The notes beneath the pieces were generated by a model that was given only the letters and a program-made list of their open reading frames with translations, did no database searches and was not told the DNA's origin. This document shows, piece by piece, positions 1 to 8,995 of a stretch of DNA of 64,000 nt (its first letter is position 1; every line of letters starts with the position of its first letter). The position numbers were made by a program, and so were the translations under genes. This stretch comes from Segatella copri (GTDB taxonomy: Bacteria; Bacteroidota; Bacteroidia; Bacteroidales; Bacteroidaceae): assembly GCF_009494395.1 (NCBI RefSeq), contig NZ_VZCB01000079.1:124001-188000 (forward strand), given 5' to 3'.

Positions 1-75
1 AGTGCCGGTTGCCATCAGGGCGAAAGCCATCATCAAGCTGCTCTTACCTATATATTTCTTGATTATATTGTTCAT
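1..75 (-). CDS. susD: SusD-like outer membrane lipoprotein, 5' end only
   Basis: Only the first 25 codons lie in the window: an ATG at 75-73 reading M-N-N-I-I-K-K-Y-I-G-K, then a hydrophobic stretch with S-S-L-M-M-A-F-A-L-M-A. This is a basic N-region plus the start of an export signal. It begins 58 bases after the SusC stop on the same strand. Because susD directly follows susC in these loci, I infer it is the glycan-binding SusD partner. The lipobox and all binding residues fall outside the window, so the family call rests on context. Confidence 0.7.
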   Translation of the reverse strand, partial: MNNIIKKYIGKSSLMMAFALMATGT

Positions 76-133
76 TTTCTTACATTATTATATATTAGAA
101 CTCTTCTAAAGAAATTGATTCATTTTTTCGAGA

Positions 134-3100
134 CTAGAACTTCACGTTCACGTTCAAACCATAACTCTTGCGAGATGGCAGGGAACCATATTCCAGACCG
201 AGACCTGAGGTGTTGTAGCTGGAGTCTGGGTCGATGTTAGGAATGTTCTTCCAAACAATGAATGGGTTACGAGCCACGAAGGATACGGTTAAGCCCTTGA
301 CATACTTGCCCAGGATGCTCTCTGGGAAGGTATAGCCGAAAGTAATCTCACGACACTTCACGTAAGAGTTGTCGTAAATGAAGGCACTCTGCACGCCATT
401 TGCCACATGCTTCCAGTAATCTTCAGGGTTCACGGCGATGTCGTTCTTGCGATAAGTACCGTCGCCATTGTCGATGACACCCTCTACGACAAATCCCTTG
501 CAGTTACCTGTTTCACGCCATGCAGCAAGGTCCATACCCGAAGCCTTGCGAGCCTCCTCAGAAGTGTACCACTCCTCACGGCCTGCCAATGTTCCCTTTG
601 CCTTACCTGTCTGATATGCGGAACGCATGGACATAGAGTAGATGTCGGCACCTACCTTCACATCGAATGCAGCTGAGAGGCGGAAGTTCTTGTAGCTGAA
701 GGTTGAGTAGAAACCACCTGTCCAGTCCCAAGTAGAATTGCCGATAGTCTTGATTTTCTGGTCAACCTTTGGAAGACCAGTAGCTGCATCGACAACCACC
801 TGACCCTTGTCGTTATAGAGGAAGTCATGTCCACGGATAGCTCCATAGTTCTCACCTACCTTGGCACCTACAGAAACACCGCACCAGTATGCCTTCGCCA
901 ACTCGAAGTAGTCCATGCCATCGGTGAGCGACTTCACCTTGTTGGTATTCTTCGAGAAGTTGACACCCAAGTCCCAAGCGAAGTCCTTGATCTGCAAGGC
1001 ACGGGCATTGAGGGCAATCTCGATACCCTGGTTCTGAATCTCACCGGCATTGATGAGGCGGTAAGCATAGCCAGAGGTGGTGGTTGAAGCCAAACTCAAA
1101 ATCTGGTCCTTGGAGTTCTGGTTGTAATAGGTGGCATCCAAGCCCAAGCGTCCGTTAAGGAACTTCATCTCCAAACCTACCTCGTAAGAACCTGTCATAG
1201 TAGGCTTCAAATCCTTGTTTGGCTGTGTTGAGTTGGCTATCATACCGATGGTATAACCCGAGTAGCTGTACTTGCCCGTGGTATAGTTGAGTGCCAACAG
1301 GTATGGATCGGTATCGCTACCTACCTTTGCCCAAGATGCGCGAATCTTACCGTAATTGATGAACTTCTTGTTCTTGATAAACTCAGAGAAAACCAAGCTA
1401 CCAGATACAGAAGGATATATATATGTATTATTGCCCGAAGGGAGCGTAGAAGACTTATCTCCACGGAGTGTTCCCTCCAGATAGTAAGTATGCTTGTAGC
1501 CGAGGCTCGCGCTGGCATAGAGAGAGCTGATCTGCTTCTTATACATGCTCTCGCGAGTATTCTGCTCCTGATAGTTCATGATGTTCTTGATGCCATTCAT
1601 CTGCTGGTTGAGACCGACGTTGGTAGTGGTCTTGTTGTTCACCTTGAAGATGTTACCACCAGCGGTAGCGTTGACATCGAAGTCGCCCCATGAGTTGTTG
1701 TAGAGGGCGAGTATCTCGGCGTTGAATGTGCGGTTGTTGAAGATTTGGTCGGTAAGCTTTCCGGCAGGAGTTCCAGGAGTTGTCTTGGCGATGAAGTCCT
1801 CGAAGTTCATGCTGTTGATATCGGTACCGATGGTACCCTGCAACTTGAGGTGCTTGTCGATGTTCCAGATGGCCTTACCCGTAAAACGGAACACGTCCTT
1901 GTCGGATGTATTGCTGTTCTTATAGAGATCCCAGTATGGGTTCTTGTTATACTGGTCGTTACCATTCCAGTTGGAGTAGTTGCCGTCGGCATCCTCATAG
2001 TGCTTCAACCAAGCCTGGTCGTAGGTACCCGCCAGGGTCATGAGGTTCTTACCCACGTTGCTCTGAGAGTCACCAAGGGCAGGACGGTTCTTCACCTTCT
2101 CACGGGTATAGTTGGCGGTGAAGTCGAAGTCAACAGGACCTGCAGAGGTATTCACACGGAGGTTGAAGTTGTCACGACTCATATTAGTATTTGGCAAGAT
2201 ATCCTTGTTGCGCATATCGGTAACAGAGAAACGCATACCCGTCTTACCGGAATTAACTGAGAAGATGGCAGAGTTCTGGGTGGTGAAACCTGTGCGGAAG
2301 AAATCGGAGGCGTTGTTAGGGTGCATCAGGAAAGGACGCTCCTCGCCATCGAAATACTTGAACATGAAGTCATCGGCCTTAGGACCCCAACTTGCGTTCG
2401 TACCAGAAGTGCTCGAATTAGGAAGCTCGCCATTGTAGCCAGCGCCATATATCTCCTGGATGTCGTCCCATTTAGCCAACTGGGTATCGATAGTATAAGA
2501 ACCATTGTACTCCACGGAAATCTTATCCTTCTCCGCCTTCTTGGTCGTAATCAAGATAACACCATGGGAAGCACGGCTACCATAGAGGGCAGAGGCAGCA
2601 GGACCTTTCAATACGGTCATCGTCTCGATGTCGTCAGGATTGATGGCAGAGATACCATCACCGAGGTCATAACCACCAGCTTCACCAGCACTGCCAAAGT
2701 TGGTATTATCCAAAGGCACACCATCCACCACATAGAGAGGCTGGTTATTGCCTGCCATTTCCGTATTACCACGAAGAAGCACGCGGGTAGAACCAGAAGC
2801 ACCGCCAGCGGTGTTCTGCACAACGAGACCAGCCACCTTACCTGAAAGGGAGTTGATGACGTTGGTTTCCTTCGCCTTGGTGAGTTCCTCACCCTTCACT
2901 TCCTCCAAGCCATAGCCGAGGGCCTTGCGGTCTCGTTTGATACCGAGGGCGGTGACAACTACCTCATTCAAGGCTTTACCATCCTCTTGCATCGTGATTT
3001 TCATGCCATTAGCAGCTTTCACGGTCATCGTCTTGTAACCGATGTAGCTCACTTCGAGCGTTACTCCAGGCTTGCAGTTCAACGTAAAGTTACCATCTAT

Positions 3101-3310
3101 ATCGGTAACGGCACCGTTGGTTGTACCAGCCACCTTCACGCTAGCGCCAATCAAGGTTTCGCCAGTGGCATCCACCACTGTACCCTTGATGCCCTGGTTC
3201 TGCTGAACGCTCATCGCAGCATTGTTCATCTGGGCAGCGAGAATGGCAGAAGCAGGCATCCACATCAAACCTGCACCGAGCAGGCCGAGAAACATAGTTT
3301 TCTTTCTCAT
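134..3310 (-). CDS. susC: SusC/RagA TonB-linked outer membrane glycan transporter
   Basis: This 1058-residue protein imports oligosaccharides across the outer membrane, with its SusD partner as lid and TonB supplying energy. It has a signal peptide (to about residue 25). A carboxypeptidase-regulatory-like domain covers about residues 42-110, with the typical GxVxDxxGExLIGASVxV start and FTL..VSYIGYKT end. A TonB box follows (LNEVVVTALGIKR), then the plug (V-x-V-L-K-G-P-A-A-S-A-L-Y-G-S-R) and a long beta-barrel ending in the terminal aromatic NVNVKF. Length is normal for the family. It sits 27 bases after the GH5 gene and 58 before susD, so the three are probably co-transcribed from the promoter at 4628. 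The substrate is probably the beta-glycan cut by the GH5 enzyme (inference). Confidence 0.96.
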   Translation of the reverse strand: MRKKTMFLGLLGAGLMWMPASAILAAQMNNAAMSVQQNQGIKGTVVDATGETLIGASVKVAGTTNGAVTDIDGNFTLNCKPGVTLEVSYIGYKTMTVKAANGMKITMQEDGKALNEVVVTALGIKRDRKALGYGLEEVKGEELTKAKETNVINSLSGKVAGLVVQNTAGGASGSTRVLLRGNTEMAGNNQPLYVVDGVPLDNTNFGSAGEAGGYDLGDGISAINPDDIETMTVLKGPAASALYGSRASHGVILITTKKAEKDKISVEYNGSYTIDTQLAKWDDIQEIYGAGYNGELPNSSTSGTNASWGPKADDFMFKYFDGEERPFLMHPNNASDFFRTGFTTQNSAIFSVNSGKTGMRFSVTDMRNKDILPNTNMSRDNFNLRVNTSAGPVDFDFTANYTREKVKNRPALGDSQSNVGKNLMTLAGTYDQAWLKHYEDADGNYSNWNGNDQYNKNPYWDLYKNSNTSDKDVFRFTGKAIWNIDKHLKLQGTIGTDINSMNFEDFIAKTTPGTPAGKLTDQIFNNRTFNAEILALYNNSWGDFDVNATAGGNIFKVNNKTTTNVGLNQQMNGIKNIMNYQEQNTRESMYKKQISSLYASASLGYKHTYYLEGTLRGDKSSTLPSGNNTYIYPSVSGSLVFSEFIKNKKFINYGKIRASWAKVGSDTDPYLLALNYTTGKYSYSGYTIGMIANSTQPNKDLKPTMTGSYEVGLEMKFLNGRLGLDATYYNQNSKDQILSLASTTTSGYAYRLINAGEIQNQGIEIALNARALQIKDFAWDLGVNFSKNTNKVKSLTDGMDYFELAKAYWCGVSVGAKVGENYGAIRGHDFLYNDKGQVVVDAATGLPKVDQKIKTIGNSTWDWTGGFYSTFSYKNFRLSAAFDVKVGADIYSMSMRSAYQTGKAKGTLAGREEWYTSEEARKASGMDLAAWRETGNCKGFVVEGVIDNGDGTYRKNDIAVNPEDYWKHVANGVQSAFIYDNSYVKCREITFGYTFPESILGKYVKGLTVSFVARNPFIVWKNIPNIDPDSSYNTSGLGLEYGSLPSRKSYGLNVNVKF

Positions 3311-3337
3311 AATTGATATTTTGTTTTTAGTTTAACT

Positions 3338-4558
3338 TTATTCTTTCCCAAAGATTCCTTCGAGAATCCAAGGAGCATTCACCTTCATACTCTTGAAACG
3401 GTCGAAGATGCCATACTTCTCAGAGCCGTTGCCGAAGTGGTTGTTGTCCCAAACGAAAGTAGAGAAGCCTCGTTTGCGAGCCTCCGTAGTCAAGAACTTA
3501 CAGTAGTAGGTCATGTTTTCATGCACTTTCTCTGAGTTTGACTTATAGTGATCGGTTACTCCCCATTCTCCTATAACGATACCCAGTCCTTTGTTGCTCC
3601 AGGTATTCACCGCCTTGTCGAAGAAATCCGTCATCGTCTTCTCGTTTTCTGCAGGTATCTTGCCAGCATCCTTGCAAGCATCACCCCAGTAATCGTAGGT
3701 GCAATCGCCGGCGTAGCTCCATGGCTGATAGTAGTGGAATTCCACACTCATATAGTTGTTGCCATTGCCTTCGGCATCCTTTGGAATGATGAAATCTCCA
3801 TTCTCGATGCCAAACCAAGGGTTACAAACGTAAGTCTGTAAGATGAGGTGGCGCTTGGCATTGTTGCCGCCTGTAGCACGAACCACATCCACGAATATCT
3901 GATTGTAAGCATTCTGCACTTCGAGGTTCTCGGCAGTAGGCTTGCCCCAGTTGTCCCTGATGTGAACCTCATTGGTACCGGCGAAAGCCAAGCGACTGTC
4001 ATAATTGGCAAACTCAGAGGCGATATTCATCCAGAGGAGCGCAAGCTTCTGGCAGTTTTCTTCCTTATATTGATAGGTAGGACGACCTTCGAGCCATTTT
4101 TCATGATGCACATTGATGATAACCTTCAAACCGTTGTCAAGGCACCAGCCTACCACCTCCTTGATGCGAGCAATCCAAGCCTTGTCAATGCTCATCGCCT
4201 GAGCGTTGGTAATGTGGCACTGCCAACGGATTGGAATACGGATGGCATTGAAACCAGCCTTCTTCACGGCTTGTATCATCTTCTTGGTAACAACGGGATT
4301 GCCCCAGGCTGTCTCTGCATGGATAGAACCATCAGGGTTGCCAATCTGCATCGACTCACCATCCTGTCCAGGAGCTGAGCACTCGAATTCATTGCCGAGA
4401 TTCCAACCCACAACGTCTTTATTCCATTGCTGGGCAGTAGGTATGGATTCGCCTACGCCATCAGAACTGCAGGATGAGTACGTTGTACTTGCTTCGCTTG
4501 AGAAACATGTGAAGACGCCTATTAAAAAGAGGCTAAATTTCAAAAAGTTCCTTTTCAT
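3338..4558 (-). CDS. GH5 family endo-beta-glycanase (cellulase/xyloglucanase type)
   Basis: Secreted retaining glycoside hydrolase of family 5, 406 residues. It has a type I signal peptide (to about residue 24) and no lipobox. Family landmarks in order are WNLGNEFE near residue 52, RIPIRW, the INVHHE strand, the acid/base Glu197 in GTNEVH, and the nucleophile Glu331 in VIGEWGV, followed by a C-terminal TFVWDNNHFG. It is the first gene after the promoter at 4628 and lies upstream of susC. It probably trims a beta-1,4-linked plant glycan into pieces for SusCD. The exact subfamily and substrate (cellulose, lichenin, xyloglucan or mannan) cannot be told from the motifs. The acid/base motif reads NEV rather than the common NEP. 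Confidence 0.93.
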   Translation of the reverse strand: MKRNFLKFSLFLIGVFTCFSSEASTTYSSCSSDGVGESIPTAQQWNKDVVGWNLGNEFECSAPGQDGESMQIGNPDGSIHAETAWGNPVVTKKMIQAVKKAGFNAIRIPIRWQCHITNAQAMSIDKAWIARIKEVVGWCLDNGLKVIINVHHEKWLEGRPTYQYKEENCQKLALLWMNIASEFANYDSRLAFAGTNEVHIRDNWGKPTAENLEVQNAYNQIFVDVVRATGGNNAKRHLILQTYVCNPWFGIENGDFIIPKDAEGNGNNYMSVEFHYYQPWSYAGDCTYDYWGDACKDAGKIPAENEKTMTDFFDKAVNTWSNKGLGIVIGEWGVTDHYKSNSEKVHENMTYYCKFLTTEARKRGFSTFVWDNNHFGNGSEKYGIFDRFKSMKVNAPWILEGIFGKE

Positions 4559-4627
4559 TTTTATGTTTATATTGTTATTGTTTCGTTTTTTAAATAACTG
4601 TTTTACTTACGTAACAGAATCTGGCTG

Positions 4628-4635
4628 CAAAGATA
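4628..4635 (-). promoter_or_regulatory. -7 box for the GH5-susC-susD operon
   Basis: TATCTTTG on the minus strand (plus strand CAAAGATA) matches the Bacteroidetes -7 consensus TAnnTTTG. It leaves a leader of about 60 bases before the GH5 start at 4558. It lies between the HTCS terminator and the GH5 gene, so the PUL genes probably start here under HTCS control. Confidence 0.6.
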
Positions 4636-4673
4636 AAGAAAAGGAACTTTCAGAGGGTTAGATAACAAACAAA

Positions 4674-4716
4674 AAAAGGTTTCAATTCAGACATATCGTC
4701 TAAACAGAAACCTTTT
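4674..4716 (-). terminator. Intrinsic terminator of the HTCS gene
   Basis: An inverted repeat (AAAAGGTTTC at 4674-4683 with GAAACCTTTT at 4707-4716) carries a small inner AGAC/GTCT stem. On the minus strand it is followed by a run of seven T. It begins about 20 bases after the HTCS stop and separates the regulator from the PUL operon. Confidence 0.8.
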
Positions 4717-4737
4717 CTTTGAATTTAAAACTCTAAT

Positions 4738-7700
4738 TTACAGATACTTACTTGGAGATACTCCAAAATGTTTCTTAAACACAGTACTAAAGTACTTCAC
4801 ATTCACGAAACCTGCTTTCACTGAGACCTCCAACACACTATCCCCCTGTTTCAGGAAGATTGCAGCCTGCTCCAGACGTATCAAACGCATAAAATCCTGC
4901 GGACTTTGACCCGTAAGAGTCTTCAGCCTACCATAGAAAAGCGTTCTGCTCATCGCCATCTCTCTACAGAGTCGGTCGATATTAAAGTTTGTGTCGCTCA
5001 GATGAGCCAACACCAAACGGGTAGCTTTGTCTACAAAAGCCTGGTCTTGTGGATTCAGAACAGCTTCTGCCACATTATCGAATGTCTGGCCTTGCTTATT
5101 CAAGACAGTATCATCCTTTTTCTCTTCAGAAGCTCCAGTAGGTTCCAAGAGTTCATTGGAAGAATCAGAACCCACAATCTGCTCGGAAGAAGCAGACTCA
5201 GAAGCAACCTCTCCTCTAACAAGAGCAAGGCTTCTGTCCATATAATACTGACTCAACCGGCGACGATTCTTCAAAATACTAGCAACCTTACTCGCAAGAA
5301 TAGCAGTATCGAATGGCTTGGCTATATAATCATCAGCACCAAGTCCGAGTCCCTCTATCATAAAGTCACGACCAGCCTTAGCAGTCAGCAGGATAACAGG
5401 CAGCCATGATGTTTCCTTATTTTCCTTGATGCTACGACAGAACTCATCTCCGTGCATTCCCGGCATCATGACATCAGAAACAACGATATCACATACCCCG
5501 CCCTCTTTCAAATATTTCAAGGCAGCCTCTGCACTCTCCACATCAACTACTTGATAAGAATCACCAAAAGTCATTCTGATATATTTGCGAAGATCTTCAT
5601 TGTCATCGACAAAAAGAAGTGTATCCGTTGAAACATCAGCATCCTGCAGAACCGCAGAAGACACTGTCTGGCAAGTTTCATCATGCTTATCTTCAGCTAA
5701 AGAAGATTCAGTTGCAACATTTTTCTTTTCTCCTACAAGCCGAACAGAAGAATCTGTTACATTACCTAATGGCATCTTCACACAGAAAGTAGTACCCTTT
5801 CCTTCCTCACTTACGAAACTAAGCTTTCCTCCTAATTTCTCTACAAGCTTTCGTGTAAGCATCAGTCCTAATCCACTTCCCATTTCCTGAGAATTTATCG
5901 CATTAGAAGCCCTGAAGAAGGTCTTGAAGATACTCTTAATTTCGGCCTTTGGAATACCTATACCTGTATCACATACATGAATCATAGCCATCTTACCTTC
6001 AATAGAAGCCGACAACGTAACCTTTCCACCTTGAGGTGTATATTTGATAGCATTCGAGAGAAGATTTTCCAATATCAAATCCATCATTTTGACATCAGAA
6101 TGAATCTGTTGCTGCGGACACGTTTCAATACACAGTTGAATATGCTTCTCCTGAGCTGCCAATACAAACTTTTCCAACTGCACACGTAAAAGCATCGGCA
6201 ATTCTATATCTTGCAGGCGAACCTGTTCGGCAGACTGCTCTGCCTTTTGGAAGTCAAGCAATTCTGTAACCATCTTCAATAGTTTGTTGCCGTTGCGATG
6301 CGCCATATCCAAGAATCCACGACTTTTCTCACTCAAGTTGGAATCATTAGCCAGATTATCAAGAGGAGCCAACACGAGACTCAAAGGAGTACGTATGTTA
6401 TGGGCAGTATTAACGAAGAAATTGATTTTCTCATCATAATACTTTCGCTGTAAGCGCTCTTTGTAATACTGCCAGACAAAATATAAGATGGCAACAAAAA
6501 TACAGAGATAGATAATCCATGCCCACCAGGTATTCCACCAAGGTTGGGCTATATGAATTTTCAAAGTTGTTTCTCCCAATTCTCTACCATTACTTCTGCA
6601 GATAGCCTTTACATGAAGCACATAGCTGCCCGAAGGCAAATTTACAAATCGTGCCAACTGATTAGAAGATGATTTACTCCAATTACGGTCGTATCCTTCC
6701 AAATAATATTGATATTGAATATCATACTGGTATTGATAATTGATACTCTCGAAAGAAACAACCAGCGTATTCTCATTATGGCTAAGTTTCAATTTGCCTT
6801 CCTTCAACATTTCAAAGAGACATTCATTCCAGTGATCGGAACGTTCGACACCTTCAACCTCAACACTATGAATACGAAGTGGAGCGGCATAATTCAAACC
6901 TTTGGCAAACATAGGAGCCAAAGTGACAACTCCATCGTTGCTGCCAAAAAGCACCCTGCCATCTGAAGTACACGCAACAGACATTCGGTTATACTCACGT
7001 TCCATTCCCTTAAAGATGTTGAGGTTTACTATCTTCCCCTGTTTCATGAACGCCAATCCTTTATCCGTACTTATCCACAAATTGCCATTAATACCTTTTA
7101 TAAGTCCATAAACAGAATTAGAAGGCAAAGCGTCCTGATTAGTATAACGCTTAAACTTCTTTGTCAGGAAATCATAATCATAGAGTCCTCCTCCATCCGT
7201 TCCAATCCAGATATGACGGGAATCCTGAAAAGCCATACTGTTGACAAACAAATTAATGTCTTTATCGGGATACTGTTCAGGATAAAAGAAACGACGAGGA
7301 TGCAAAGGTTCGCGCTTATCAATCAAATAGCCTCCATGCGAAGTTCCTACAGCAATAAAACGCTTATCCAGTGATTCCGTGATGCATTGCACTTCGTTGA
7401 CAGGCAGATAGAATACCGACTTTCCCGTTCCATTCAAATTATATTTATCTGAAGGGAAACAAGCCATATCTCCATCCAAACATCCCACCCAAATATTACC
7501 ATCGCTATCAGTTAAAAGACTGAATACGTAATCACTCTTCAACATTCCTGTATCCACAGAATAAGCAGGCATACTAGTGCCATCAGCATTAACCTGATAT
7601 ACGCCATTACCATAGGTACCAACCAGAATTCTGCCGTCTACAGTCTGACAAATCGTAAGCGCCACTTTATTATATAATCCATGATGCCAAAGACGAGTCT

Positions 7701-8871
7701 GCGCATCATAAACACTTACTCCTTTATCTGTGGCATACCATATTTTCCCATCACGGCTTTGGAAAACATCGTTCACACAATTATCTATCAGTGATTGATT
7801 GTTGAGATATTCATGTGTGATATATTCCAAAGTATGTTTCATCGGTATTGCCAAATCTACTCCTCCCGAGTAAGAGCCAGTCCATAAATCGCCAAAACGA
7901 TCGCAGCACAAGGTATATAATCCATTACCATTCAGTACGTTACCAGGACGTCCATCTGTATCAAGCAAGAGTTTGGTTTGTTTATTCGAACTGTCATAAG
8001 CATATATTCCTGCTCCATCTACAGCCATCAGAAGAGTCTGCTTATCGTATAAAATGATTGAACGTACGGGAATTTTAGGAATGTTTTGCAAAGATTGGAA
8101 ATCAGCAGATTTTATCAGCTTCCAAGTACTATCATCCATCACTTTAACTCCTTCGTGAAAAGTACCCAGCCAGATACGATGTCCCACAATATCATGATAA
8201 GAGGATACTACAGAACTGCCACTAATCTTCTTTTCTAACTTCCGGGCAGTCATCGAATAGCAATAAACATCTTTAAATGTTCCTATCAAGAGTTTCTCAC
8301 CTATAAATTGGATATGATTAATATAGGTATTTTTCAATACAAACCTACCCTTAGCTGTCTCCCGAACTATCTCCTTACCATCAGTAGCTGCTGATAAGCA
8401 ATAAATGCCTCTATCCATAGCTAACCAGAAATTGCCCTTTTCGTCTACCAACAGTTCGTTCAACACGATACTTCCACCTAAAATATTCTGAAGATTACAT
8501 TTCAAAACAAATGCATCTTTCCTCTTATCATATATATACACCTTTCCCTTGTTGTCGTAGGCGTAAATCAGATGTTGCGCATCCTTAGTCAGTTTAATAC
8601 ATCTACCACTAGCATCACTATACGGCATCTCTGTGTATAAAGTATAATTGGTTACTTGTTGCCCATTATATCGGTCAACTCCACGCTTAGTACTTATCCA
8701 CATGGCACCATCCTCTGCCTCTACAATAGAATAAACACGAGGGCTGGAAAGACCATTGTCAGCATTGAGATTGGAAAGCATGAACATATTTCTGGAAATA
8801 TGCGCATATACCTGAAGAGCCGATGCCAACAGCAACAATATAATTAGAGTGCAGGATTTATGTCGTTTCAT
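4738..8871 (-). CDS. Hybrid two-component system regulator (HTCS) of the PUL
   Basis: One-protein sensor kinase and transcription activator, 1377 residues. Order: signal peptide (to about 22); two propeller lobes of Reg_prop repeats (DGxxWIST, GNLWIST, GxIWVGC motifs) to about 640; Y_Y_Y domain (about 690-775) ending in QPWW; a transmembrane helix at about 783-805; HisKA with phosphorylated His824 in NTAHNIRTPLS; HATPase with N box LENLLSNAIKYTP and G boxes DTGIGIP and GSGLGL; receiver with acceptor Asp1133 in VSDVMMPG; and a C-terminal AraC helix-turn-helix. The open frame continues upstream to 9168, but that extension overlaps the promoter and the divergent aminopeptidase. MKRHKS at 8871 begins a good signal peptide and lies just below a -7 box. 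It senses an oligosaccharide in the periplasm and presumably activates the GH5-susCD operon. The residue after His824 is Asn where Glu is more usual. Confidence 0.95.
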   Translation of the reverse strand: MKRHKSCTLIILLLLASALQVYAHISRNMFMLSNLNADNGLSSPRVYSIVEAEDGAMWISTKRGVDRYNGQQVTNYTLYTEMPYSDASGRCIKLTKDAQHLIYAYDNKGKVYIYDKRKDAFVLKCNLQNILGGSIVLNELLVDEKGNFWLAMDRGIYCLSAATDGKEIVRETAKGRFVLKNTYINHIQFIGEKLLIGTFKDVYCYSMTARKLEKKISGSSVVSSYHDIVGHRIWLGTFHEGVKVMDDSTWKLIKSADFQSLQNIPKIPVRSIILYDKQTLLMAVDGAGIYAYDSSNKQTKLLLDTDGRPGNVLNGNGLYTLCCDRFGDLWTGSYSGGVDLAIPMKHTLEYITHEYLNNQSLIDNCVNDVFQSRDGKIWYATDKGVSVYDAQTRLWHHGLYNKVALTICQTVDGRILVGTYGNGVYQVNADGTSMPAYSVDTGMLKSDYVFSLLTDSDGNIWVGCLDGDMACFPSDKYNLNGTGKSVFYLPVNEVQCITESLDKRFIAVGTSHGGYLIDKREPLHPRRFFYPEQYPDKDINLFVNSMAFQDSRHIWIGTDGGGLYDYDFLTKKFKRYTNQDALPSNSVYGLIKGINGNLWISTDKGLAFMKQGKIVNLNIFKGMEREYNRMSVACTSDGRVLFGSNDGVVTLAPMFAKGLNYAAPLRIHSVEVEGVERSDHWNECLFEMLKEGKLKLSHNENTLVVSFESINYQYQYDIQYQYYLEGYDRNWSKSSSNQLARFVNLPSGSYVLHVKAICRSNGRELGETTLKIHIAQPWWNTWWAWIIYLCIFVAILYFVWQYYKERLQRKYYDEKINFFVNTAHNIRTPLSLVLAPLDNLANDSNLSEKSRGFLDMAHRNGNKLLKMVTELLDFQKAEQSAEQVRLQDIELPMLLRVQLEKFVLAAQEKHIQLCIETCPQQQIHSDVKMMDLILENLLSNAIKYTPQGGKVTLSASIEGKMAMIHVCDTGIGIPKAEIKSIFKTFFRASNAINSQEMGSGLGLMLTRKLVEKLGGKLSFVSEEGKGTTFCVKMPLGNVTDSSVRLVGEKKNVATESSLAEDKHDETCQTVSSAVLQDADVSTDTLLFVDDNEDLRKYIRMTFGDSYQVVDVESAEAALKYLKEGGVCDIVVSDVMMPGMHGDEFCRSIKENKETSWLPVILLTAKAGRDFMIEGLGLGADDYIAKPFDTAILASKVASILKNRRRLSQYYMDRSLALVRGEVASESASSEQIVGSDSSNELLEPTGASEEKKDDTVLNKQGQTFDNVAEAVLNPQDQAFVDKATRLVLAHLSDTNFNIDRLCREMAMSRTLFYGRLKTLTGQSPQDFMRLIRLEQAAIFLKQGDSVLEVSVKAGFVNVKYFSTVFKKHFGVSPSKYL

Positions 8872-8898
8872 AATTCTTTCATTGATATTATTTGGGGA

Positions 8899-8906
8899 CA
8901 AAGATA
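8899..8906 (-). promoter_or_regulatory. -7 box for the HTCS gene
   Basis: TATCTTTG on the minus strand, 28 bases above the chosen ATG at 8871. It supports that start over the longer open frame reaching 9168, which begins upstream of the promoter. Confidence 0.6.
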
Positions 8907-8960
8907 ATACAAAAAAATGAAAAACAAATAGAATAATGAGATAAAATGAAAAAAATCTAT

Positions 8961-8968
8961 TATCTTTG
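8961..8968 (+). promoter_or_regulatory. -7 box for the M18 aminopeptidase gene
   Basis: TATCTTTG followed by CA, the canonical Bacteroidetes -7 element, 28 bases before the ATG at 8996. It is divergent from the HTCS promoter about 60 bases away. Confidence 0.65.
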
Positions 8969-8995
8969 CAACATATTAATTTAAAGATATAGACT

